Positions 1 through 6,434 of a stretch of 11,306 nt of DNA are shown here, one piece after another (position 1 is the stretch's first letter; each line of letters opens with the position of its first letter). A program made the translations under genes and the position numbers. The stretch comes from Clostridiales bacterium UBA4362 (GTDB lineage Bacteria; Bacillota; Clostridia; TANB77; CAG-508), in contig DGSM01000071.1 of NCBI GenBank assembly GCA_002393975.1, forward strand, positions 1 to 11,306, read 5' to 3'. Under the pieces are notes generated by a model. The model had not been told where the DNA came from and did no database searches. It saw nothing but the letters and a program-made list of their open reading frames with translations.

Positions 1-556
1 CTAGTCTTGCTTTTTTCATTTTTCTAATTAATTCTTTCAAGTCTCTAACTAAAAGCTTTTGTTTATCTATATTATCATTAACCTTTTTAGTTAATTTACT
101 ATTAGCTGTCCAAGCAATTTCAACATCATTGTTTATTCTACCTTTAAGAGTTCCTATAGCAGAGATTGCCGAATTGGCATTACCTTTTGCAGAATTAATA
201 TCCGCAGAAACTTCATTAGCTATAGTTTCTAAGCCCTTTTTTGTCGTTCCTACTACGCCATCTAAAGAGCCTGATGCACTTGAAAGAAGACTACTAAAGG
301 TTCTTACATTTACAACATCTTGTTTCCAAGTAGCTGTATTTTTCAAATTATCTTTAATCTCTTTTTCCTTTTTCTTATATTTTCTCTCAAATTCTTTCCA
401 ATCATCTATATGATCATTTATAGTTTGTGCGGCACCATTAAAATCGGTAACATATGCATTATATGTTTCATCAGATACCCATCCTGAACGGACATAGTAT
501 TGAACATAAATTGTTCGTTCATCTTTTATGATTTGTTTTTCTCCAATGTTTGGCAT
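1..556 (-). CDS. Partial helical protein with WXG-like segment, putative T7SS substrate or accessory protein
   Basis: The gene starts at ATG 554-556 with a GGAGGA ribosome binding site (561-566) and is open to the left edge, so only the first 185 residues are seen. There is no signal peptide or membrane segment. The chain is predicted mostly helical: a charged Lys/Glu-rich stretch lies at about residues 53-72, and a small-residue-rich helical stretch at 86-145. Trp residues sit at 26, 53, 77 and 149. Around W149 the sequence reads AWTANS and is followed by a long amphipathic Lys/Leu helix, which resembles the turn and second helix of a WXG100 hairpin, although the third position is Ala rather than Gly. 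The gene begins 21 nt after the stop of the upstream yukD copy with no visible promoter between, so it is probably the third gene of the essC1 operon. I do not recognise a named family. An LXG-like or WXG-like substrate or targeting partner is an inference from helical content and location. Confidence 0.75.
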   Translation of the reverse strand, partial: MPNIGEKQIIKDERTIYVQYYVRSGWVSDETYNAYVTDFNGAAQTINDHIDDWKEFERKYKKKEKEIKDNLKNTATWKQDVVNVRTFSSLLSSASGSLDGVVGTTKKGLETIANEVSADINSAKGNANSAISAIGTLKGRINNDVEIAWTANSKLTKKVNDNIDKQKLLVRDLKELIRKMKKARL

Positions 557-560
557 TTTA

Positions 561-566
561 TCCTCC
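561..566 (-). promoter_or_regulatory. Ribosome binding site of the leftmost partial gene
   Basis: The minus strand reads GGAGGA four bases before ATG 554-556. It lies in the 21 nt gap after the yukD copy and fixes the start of a gene whose end is outside the window. Confidence 0.8.
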
Positions 567-577
567 GTATAAATAAT

Positions 578-829
578 CTAAACCAATATTAATTTTGTTC
601 CATTTTTTATATCTGTATCTTTTAGCATTAAGTTTAAACTATATGGATAAGCAGATTCTCTATTATATAAAAGAGGAGCATCAGATGTAATCACATTATT
701 TTCACTCATCTCACTTAATGATTTTAATAACAAATTAACTATATTGCCTATCTTTTTATGAATAGGAAGCCACATATCAAATTCTTGTTCCATACCAGGA
801 ACATAGATTTCTACTAATACTTTATCCAT
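578..829 (-). CDS. esaB: YukD/EsaB ubiquitin-like T7SS protein, copy 1
   Basis: This 83-residue protein matches the YukD/EsaB family (about 80 residues in Staphylococcus and Bacillus), small cytosolic ubiquitin-fold proteins that work with EssC in Firmicutes T7SS. The pattern is typical: an N-terminal beta strand (VLVEIYVP), the WLP turn near residues 20-22, a helix rich in Leu and Ile (IVNLLLKSL), and a C-terminal strand after NGTKLIL. The C-terminus ends in LILV and has no diglycine, so nothing suggests ubiquitin-like conjugation. An ungapped comparison by eye with the second copy at 6183-6434 gives 37 identical residues of 83. ATG 827-829 lies 2 nt beyond the EssC1 stop. Its ribosome binding site AAAGGA (835-840) is embedded in the last EssC1 codons, so the two genes are probably translationally coupled. 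Confidence 0.9.
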   Translation of the reverse strand: MDKVLVEIYVPGMEQEFDMWLPIHKKIGNIVNLLLKSLSEMSENNVITSDAPLLYNRESAYPYSLNLMLKDTDIKNGTKLILV

Positions 830-831
830 TT

Positions 832-3800
832 TTATCCTTTCATTCCTAATGCTTTAATTATTGTTGTCTTTGAACGAGCAATTGCGATAGCAGAATCATT
901 TCCACATTTATTAACTTCAGAACCTATAGAAAAATCCACATTGAATAGATATTGTTCTTTAATTCCATTTCCTAACCAAATTCCACTATCAACATCTACA
1001 TAATTTTTATACCAAGACTCATACTCATGACCTTTAAATCTACTTGGGTCATCACTAATAATTATGCTACATTTTCCAGATTCTTTAGCCTTTTCTAAAA
1101 TTTCATCTAGCTGACTTGTTATACTAGAATCATTACTAGACATCTTGTCTAGGTTAATTATTAAGGCATATACATAGTCTACATCTGGATCATCTATTTC
1201 TTCTTCCAATTTAGCTATGAATGAGTCAAAATCTTGATAATTATCATCTGTTTCTTCACTATCTGCATCACAAGATATTGTAGAAACATTTTTCATAGTT
1301 TTTATTAGTTCAAATAGTCTTTGTCCAAATGTTCTTGTAAGATCTCTATTTCTAGACATAAGTAAAGTGATTAGTTTATATGAAAAATCATATTGGTAAA
1401 TATTTAAGCTGTCTTTTTCTATTCCTATTGGAAGTTTTTCATAGCTATCTATAGCTGATTTAACATCATTAATTGTAACTACTTCAGGTAAAGTTGGAAC
1501 TTCTACCGTCTTGAATTTTACTTTACTATTTAAACTATCAATTGTAGTTTTTATATAATTGTTAAAGTTTTCTGGTGTCGTTATCTTTGCTGTTTGGAAT
1601 TCATAAATATCATTTAGTTTTATAAATCCTCTTCCAAATATATTGTCTAGTTTTCTATGTCTGCTAATATTAAATATAGTACTATAATCATCTGTATTGT
1701 TTAGTTTTAATGCAACCTTTTCAGGGAAGTTTTGTGTTAATCTATATCTTACATCACTACATGAAGATACAGTCATAACTGTAACTATTCCACATTTGTT
1801 TCCTTCTCTAGTTATTTTATTTAATATATCATCATACGTTTCTGGATATGTTTCCACAAATGATGAGAAATTGTTTAAAACTAAAACTATTAAAGGCATA
1901 GGTTGTTTTTTCAACTTTTGATATATCTTGAAATTACCATTATAGTCAGATAATATTTTCGTTCTTCTCTTAATCTCTCTTTCAAGCATATCTAACAAAC
2001 GTTGAATCTTTTCTTCTTCTAAAAGAAATACAACGTCACCTACTTGTGGACTTCCTTTAAATATTTTTAAACTCTCGCTTCCAAAGTCCATGATGTATAG
2101 TTCACACTCTTCAGTATAATGATTTGTAATAATACTATAAATCATGCTATCTAAAAGTGTTTCTCTTCCACTGTCTCCAGAGCCATAAATAAGTACATTG
2201 CCCTTATTTGTAAGATCTAGTTGGACTACTCCTTGAGTTTGATTATATGGATCATCATATTCACCAATAATAGGTTTTATCTCATTTTCTATTGGCTTTA
2301 TGCTATATTTTTTCTTAATATTATCCACATAAATATCCTCTGGAATATTATTAAGCCATAATTGTCTTGTCTTATATCCTTTGCTTTCAGACATTTCAAC
2401 TATGTATTTTACAATACTAGTTAATTGCTCTCCTTGTGGTTGTTTTGCTTCCTCAACATGATCTGTTACTTCTTTATATATTTTTCCTGTATTAGAAATA
2501 TATTTAAGTGTTTTATCAACTTTCTTTTTAGAAATATCTTGAGGTAAGTATTTTGCTCCAGCATATCCTGATTGGCCAAGTATTGGCTCTCCATTATTTG
2601 CTCTCATGTAGAATTGACCTGCTTGTTGCAACTTTACAGCATCAGTTATTTCTATAACATCCATACTGTCCATTTTGTCCTGAACTTTTAAACAAATTCT
2701 AAAGTTACAATTACTTCTAATTTGGTCATCCACAACGCCTTGTGGTTTTTGGGTTGATAATATTAAATGAACTCCCAATGAACGTCCTACTCTGGAAATA
2801 CTAACTAATTGTTCCATAAAATCAGGTTGTTGTTGTTTTAGCTCCGCAAATTCATCACATACTATTATCAAATGCGGTAAAGCTTCTTTCACCAATCCCT
2901 CGTGGTACAAACGTTGATATTTATATATATCCATTGTACCTTCATTTACTGTATTTACAGTCTCATTGAAGATTTTTTCTCTTCTCTTTAACTCACTTTG
3001 GAATGATAATAATGATCTTTCAAGCTCTGATGTAGAAATATTAGTTATTGTTCCAACTAGATGCGGTAATTTCATATCAGCTCTATCAAAAGCACTAGAT
3101 AAACCGCTTCCTTTATAATCTATAATTACAAAGTTTACATCTTCTGGAGAATAATTAATTGCCATAGAAAGAATATAAGTAATTAAAAACTCACTCTTTC
3201 CAGAACCAGTTGAACCAGCTACTAATCCATGAGTTCCTTGTGCTTTTTCATGTATGTCTAAGTATATCGGTCTTGATGTTGAATCTTTACCTATTAAAGC
3301 TTTTAAAGATACCACTGAATTTGAATCTCTCCAGTTGTCTAAAATGTTTAATTGTTCTATTCTTCCTATATTATACATTTGAAGATATGTAAGCATATTA
3401 GGCAATATGGCATCTGATGTCTTTTTTAATTTGATTGGCAAATTTGCAAGTTGATAAATAATTCTATCTACATCTTGAATCTTATTATCTTCAACCATGA
3501 AATATTGTTGGCTTTCAGAAGATAGTTTATGTTCAAATAATATTCCTTTTTCTTCTTGTATATTTATAAAGTTCTTGGCTTTTTCAGGTAAATTATTAAA
3601 TTGATCTGATAGAGTTAATAACCCGAAACCTACATTTGCTTTGTTGTTAACTATGTTTTCTATTAAAGGTAAATCTTGAATTCCTAAATAATTATCTGTA
3701 ATGATCAAATAATATGGTTGATAGAGTGATTTTGAATTGTCTCCATTAAATTCATTTTGATTTAATCTTTCCTTATATTCTAAGATTAATTCTGACTCTA

Positions 3801-5379
3801 ATTCTTTTATTTCTTCATAATCATTTCCAAAATATCTTATTGTCTTTGAATTATTCCAATTATGTGGAAGCATCTTTAAGAAATTCCATTGCTCATTGTT
3901 ATTGTCTTCAACGAATAGCACAATCTTTAAATCATCATAGCTTTGGAATGTTACTAATTGAAGTATAATGCTCTTTATAAAGTTCATTCTATCTTCAGCA
4001 TTTTCATCTATAATTGCCGTTATATTAGATTCATTTAAGTTTAGTGTTATTGGTGCATCTTTTATTACTCCAGATTTAGCTTCGACTTTATGAAGAGATT
4101 CTAATAAGTCATCATCTTCTAAAGAAAAATGTTCTTCAGAATAAGTAAGCTTTATTTTTGATTTTACTTCTCCTCTTCCTATCCTTACAGTCATAAAATC
4201 TTCATCTTCAGAAGATCTTTCCCAAAGTCTATTGGTTTTTCTTAGAACTACTTGCGAACATTGCTCATTATTTAAATAATTTTGAAATAATATGCCTCTT
4301 TGTTTTGTTAAAGTTGCATCTATTTGTTTATATTTCTTATTTAAATATCTTTGATATTTTTGTTGTCTCTTTTTTTCTGCTTTTTCTTTTCTTATATCAT
4401 CAAATCTATAATTTAATATTGGAAATAGCACCATACTTAGAAGCATGATTACTGCAAAACCTATCGCCAAGTATGTTGATACTCTTGAATCTTGATTATT
4501 TTTGCTTTGATTTATTGATACCATAGTAGAAATAAGCATCATTATTCCCATTGTCATAGATGAGCCAAGCATTAACCACATAGGTTGTGAATTATCATCT
4601 TGTTTTTTTGGTGGTTCATCGATTTTAATATTAGTTTCTTCTATAATATTTGATATTCTTGGTATCTTAACAAAATAATCAGAATTTTTATATAAATCCG
4701 AATCATCATCGTCTTCCATTTGCATACGAGGAAAACTCTTTGAATTATCTATAACTAGTTTTGGAGAATTAATTACTACTGCATAATTTGTTTTATTAAA
4801 AAATAACTCATTTCCAATTAGTATTAGTTTTAATCCAAGTATATAGATTGTACTTCCGTTTGTAAGTTTCCTTTCTGCTTCTGTTAGAAGATCTCCATCA
4901 ATAAAAATTGGAATTTCTGGATGAAGATTTTTAACATACCACCCGCTTTTGTTTTCAAATGATACTTGTTCATTTTCTATTTGGCTGTTTGAATATACAA
5001 TCTCATTTTTTTGGCTTCTTCCTATTGTAAAACTTTCTATACCTTTAAGCTTATAGTGATATAAGTTTCCCGAATTTATAGGTTCTGAGATTAAATAATA
5101 GGTTTCATTATTATTATATTTCAAAAAGTATAAACTATATTCTTTTAAGGCAGCATTATTAAGCGCAGTATATTCTAGTTTTCCAGATTCCCCTGTTTCA
5201 TACATTCCAATCTGTACATTGTAATTACTGCTAATAATCCATTGATTATTAATTCCTCTAACATTTATTAATTTTCTTGAAGGTTCAACACTTTCATCAC
5301 TAATCCAATAGTCTCCATGGACTTCATCTGGAAGTGTTAGTTTATACATTCTTTTATTGCTTAATAAACGTATTAACAA
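832..5379 (-). CDS. essC: EssC-type T7SS motor ATPase, copy 1 (EssC1)
   Basis: This 1515-residue protein has the full EssC layout of the FtsK/SpoIIIE family, the membrane motor of T7SSb. The N-terminal cytosolic part contains a degenerate FHA domain around residues 114-190 (GRS at 120-122). An acidic EDDDDSD patch precedes two membrane helices at about 267-289 and 300-322. ATPase domain 1 looks active, with Walker A GSTGSGKS at 722-729 (K728) and Walker B VCDEF (D842, E843). Domain 2 is degenerate: GSGDSGRE at 1066-1073 has Arg for Lys, and the Walker B position reads LNN (1168-1170). Domain 3 (from about 1310) has no usable P-loop. Degenerate domains 2 and 3 are normal for Firmicutes EssC. 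Unlike the other copy, domain 1 has KGSG (756-759) for KGGG and GTHG for GPHG. The TTG start is chosen from the ribosome binding site and the MLIRL/MLVRL match to the paralogue. It is the first gene of an essC-yukD-helical protein operon. Confidence 0.95.
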   Translation of the reverse strand: MLIRLLSNKRMYKLTLPDEVHGDYWISDESVEPSRKLINVRGINNQWIISSNYNVQIGMYETGESGKLEYTALNNAALKEYSLYFLKYNNNETYYLISEPINSGNLYHYKLKGIESFTIGRSQKNEIVYSNSQIENEQVSFENKSGWYVKNLHPEIPIFIDGDLLTEAERKLTNGSTIYILGLKLILIGNELFFNKTNYAVVINSPKLVIDNSKSFPRMQMEDDDDSDLYKNSDYFVKIPRISNIIEETNIKIDEPPKKQDDNSQPMWLMLGSSMTMGIMMLISTMVSINQSKNNQDSRVSTYLAIGFAVIMLLSMVLFPILNYRFDDIRKEKAEKKRQQKYQRYLNKKYKQIDATLTKQRGILFQNYLNNEQCSQVVLRKTNRLWERSSEDEDFMTVRIGRGEVKSKIKLTYSEEHFSLEDDDLLESLHKVEAKSGVIKDAPITLNLNESNITAIIDENAEDRMNFIKSIILQLVTFQSYDDLKIVLFVEDNNNEQWNFLKMLPHNWNNSKTIRYFGNDYEEIKELESELILEYKERLNQNEFNGDNSKSLYQPYYLIITDNYLGIQDLPLIENIVNNKANVGFGLLTLSDQFNNLPEKAKNFINIQEEKGILFEHKLSSESQQYFMVEDNKIQDVDRIIYQLANLPIKLKKTSDAILPNMLTYLQMYNIGRIEQLNILDNWRDSNSVVSLKALIGKDSTSRPIYLDIHEKAQGTHGLVAGSTGSGKSEFLITYILSMAINYSPEDVNFVIIDYKGSGLSSAFDRADMKLPHLVGTITNISTSELERSLLSFQSELKRREKIFNETVNTVNEGTMDIYKYQRLYHEGLVKEALPHLIIVCDEFAELKQQQPDFMEQLVSISRVGRSLGVHLILSTQKPQGVVDDQIRSNCNFRICLKVQDKMDSMDVIEITDAVKLQQAGQFYMRANNGEPILGQSGYAGAKYLPQDISKKKVDKTLKYISNTGKIYKEVTDHVEEAKQPQGEQLTSIVKYIVEMSESKGYKTRQLWLNNIPEDIYVDNIKKKYSIKPIENEIKPIIGEYDDPYNQTQGVVQLDLTNKGNVLIYGSGDSGRETLLDSMIYSIITNHYTEECELYIMDFGSESLKIFKGSPQVGDVVFLLEEEKIQRLLDMLEREIKRRTKILSDYNGNFKIYQKLKKQPMPLIVLVLNNFSSFVETYPETYDDILNKITREGNKCGIVTVMTVSSCSDVRYRLTQNFPEKVALKLNNTDDYSTIFNISRHRKLDNIFGRGFIKLNDIYEFQTAKITTPENFNNYIKTTIDSLNSKVKFKTVEVPTLPEVVTINDVKSAIDSYEKLPIGIEKDSLNIYQYDFSYKLITLLMSRNRDLTRTFGQRLFELIKTMKNVSTISCDADSEETDDNYQDFDSFIAKLEEEIDDPDVDYVYALIINLDKMSSNDSSITSQLDEILEKAKESGKCSIIISDDPSRFKGHEYESWYKNYVDVDSGIWLGNGIKEQYLFNVDFSIGSEVNKCGNDSAIAIARSKTTIIKALGMKG

Positions 5380-5388
5380 TTCTTTTAT

Positions 5389-5395
5389 CCTCTCT
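5389..5395 (-). promoter_or_regulatory. Ribosome binding site deciding the TTG start of EssC1
   Basis: The minus strand reads AGAGAGG, nine bases before TTG 5377-5379. The next in-frame ATG is at residue 11 (MYKL), which would cut off the MLIRL opening that the paralogue also has and would lie too far from this site. The TTG is therefore preferred. Confidence 0.75.
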
Positions 5396-5425
5396 TCTAA
5401 CCTACTTATCCACTTGTACCATTTT

Positions 5426-5454
5426 ATGATATAGATACCCTATTTTTTTGTCAA
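5426..5454 (-). promoter_or_regulatory. Sigma-A-type promoter of the essC1 operon
   Basis: On the minus strand a perfect -35 TTGACA (5449-5454) is followed after 17 nt by TATCAT (5426-5431), which is 5 of 6 to the consensus -10. The predicted leader to the TTG start is about 40 nt. The -35 box directly abuts the T-tract of the terminator of the preceding gene, so the two signals are packed into about 70 bp. Confidence 0.75.
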
Positions 5455-5494
5455 CAAAAAAAGTATAGATATCATATAAATGTATCTATACTTT
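5455..5494 (-). terminator. Intrinsic terminator of the WXG100-like gene
   Basis: A perfect 12 bp stem (5460-5471 paired with 5483-5494) encloses an 11 nt loop. On the minus strand it is followed by a T-run (forward A-run at 5455-5462, partly inside the stem). It begins 16 nt past the stop of the WXG100-like gene and should end that transcript before the essC1 promoter. Confidence 0.8.
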
Positions 5495-5510
5495 CTTATT
5501 GTAAAATTTA

Positions 5511-6125
5511 TTAGTTTACTGTATTTGCAGTTTCCGCATTTTGAATATCTTGCTCTGTTTGTTGCATACTTGTATCAAACTTAGCATTAATATCATTAAT
5601 TTGGTTAATAATTGAAGTTTTTAAACTTCCAAATTTAGTTCTATATGCAGTTGCTGCATCACTACTCCAGTTAACTTGTGAGAATACTCTTTGAATTTCA
5701 TTCATTGCATCTACAACGTCTTCAAATCCTTTTTTTATATTTGCATGAATAGTTGCAACTTCATTTGTAATAAATCTCATTCCAACATCGTTCTTAATAC
5801 CCAATAATTGTATTTGAGTTGGAGCAGTACTTACTGCAGATGTAACAGGAACACCTTTATCTGCTTTAGAATAGTTGTTTGCTACATTTTCTAATGCAAA
5901 TGGTATTTCATCAACAACTAGTTTTAATATGTCATTTAAACTTGGCACAAGCTCATTAAATGACTTTTGCAAATCATTATATCTTATTCCATACCAATGA
6001 TTATGCATAGTATCTACATCATTGTAAATTTTAACAAGCTTTCTGTTCATATCTTGTCCAACTTCGCGCATTCTTTTTGCTTTGCTTGGAATTCCTTCGT
6101 AATCAACATTATCAATAATTGCCAT
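5511..6125 (-). CDS. Tandem WXG100-like (Esx-type) T7SS substrate, 204 aa
   Basis: This is a likely secreted substrate of the adjacent EssC machinery. WXG100 proteins are normally about 100 residues and form a helical hairpin with W-x-G at the turn. This protein is 204 residues and seems to hold two such hairpins. The first has HWYG (W44, G46) and ends with YSKAD (Y85, D89), a match to the YxxxD/E export motif. A Pro/Thr/Ser/Ala-rich linker follows at about 91-103. The second has NWSS (W153) and a long Gln/Asn-rich C-terminal helix without a YxxxD/E. The two Trp are 109 residues apart. There is no signal peptide, as expected for T7SS. ATG 6123-6125 is chosen over an upstream in-frame ATG (6177-6179) because it follows AGGAGG by 7 nt and begins MAIIDN. 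The gene has its own promoter and terminator, so it can be made in excess of the ATPases. Confidence 0.85.
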   Translation of the reverse strand: MAIIDNVDYEGIPSKAKRMREVGQDMNRKLVKIYNDVDTMHNHWYGIRYNDLQKSFNELVPSLNDILKLVVDEIPFALENVANNYSKADKGVPVTSAVSTAPTQIQLLGIKNDVGMRFITNEVATIHANIKKGFEDVVDAMNEIQRVFSQVNWSSDAATAYRTKFGSLKTSIINQINDINAKFDTSMQQTEQDIQNAETANTVN

Positions 6126-6132
6126 ATAATAA

Positions 6133-6138
6133 CCTCCT
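6133..6138 (-). promoter_or_regulatory. Strong ribosome binding site fixing the WXG100-like start
   Basis: The minus strand reads AGGAGG seven bases before ATG 6123-6125. The longer reading from 6179 has no comparable site and would start upstream of the predicted transcription start of its own promoter. Confidence 0.85.
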
Positions 6139-6147
6139 ATTTTTTTA

Positions 6148-6176
6148 AATATATATTTGCAATTTATATTTGTCAA
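6148..6176 (-). promoter_or_regulatory. Sigma-A-type promoter of the WXG100-like gene
   Basis: On the minus strand a perfect TTGACA (6171-6176) is followed after 17 nt by TATATT (6148-6153), 5 of 6 to the -10 consensus. It sits in the 57 nt gap after the second yukD, where no terminator is seen, so the gene may be transcribed both from here and by read-through from essC2-yukD2. The predicted leader is only about 15 nt. Confidence 0.65.
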
Positions 6177-6182
6177 CACTTA

Positions 6183-6434
6183 TTAAATCAATATCAATTC
6201 GCTTCCATTTCTTATAGTTGTCTCTTTAATACTTAAGTTTATATTATATGGTTCTGATGTTACTTTATCATATAAAAGAGGGGTACTTGATGTAGAGAAA
6301 CTATTATTATTTAGTTCATTTATAGATTTAATCAACAAATTAATAATACTATAAAGTCTTTTATGAGCAGGAAGCCATACATAATATGATTTTCCAAGCA
6401 TAGGGATTATTAATTTTACTAACACTCTATCCAT
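6183..6434 (-). CDS. esaB: YukD/EsaB ubiquitin-like T7SS protein, copy 2
   Basis: This second YukD/EsaB protein has exactly the same length (83 residues) as copy 1 and aligns with it without gaps. Shared features include MDxVLV at the start, WLPxHK near residues 20-25, NLLxKS in the helix, PLLY, and NGxxLIL at the end. The C-terminus is LILI, again with no diglycine. Conserved blocks alternate with divergent loops, so this is an old duplication rather than a recent copy. ATG 6432-6434 overlaps the EssC2 stop by 8 nt, and a GGAGG (6443-6447) lies 8 nt upstream inside the EssC2 coding sequence. This indicates translational coupling and perhaps matched synthesis with EssC2. The conserved pairing of each yukD with its own essC suggests that each partner is specific to its ATPase; that is an inference. 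Confidence 0.9.
   Translation of the reverse strand: MDRVLVKLIIPMLGKSYYVWLPAHKRLYSIINLLIKSINELNNNSFSTSSTPLLYDKVTSEPYNINLSIKETTIRNGSELILI

Noticed and set aside
129..413. Forward-strand open frame of 94 codons
   Set aside because: It lies opposite the leftmost minus-strand gene, has no ribosome binding site and gives a Phe/Leu/Ser-rich product typical of antisense reading. The other forward frames (near 1697, 3210, 5967, 6665, 8823 and 10181) are antisense shadows for the same reasons.
6126..6179. An 18-residue N-terminal extension of the WXG100-like protein starting at 6179
   Set aside because: The AGGAGG site and MAIIDN opening favour ATG 6123-6125. The extension would cover the promoter and ribosome binding site, and WXG100 proteins do not have such leaders.
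578..6434. Bacterial ubiquitin-like conjugation system
   Set aside because: The two ubiquitin-fold proteins end in LILV and LILI with no diglycine, and no E1, E2 or deubiquitinase-like gene is present. They are standard YukD/EsaB partners of EssC.
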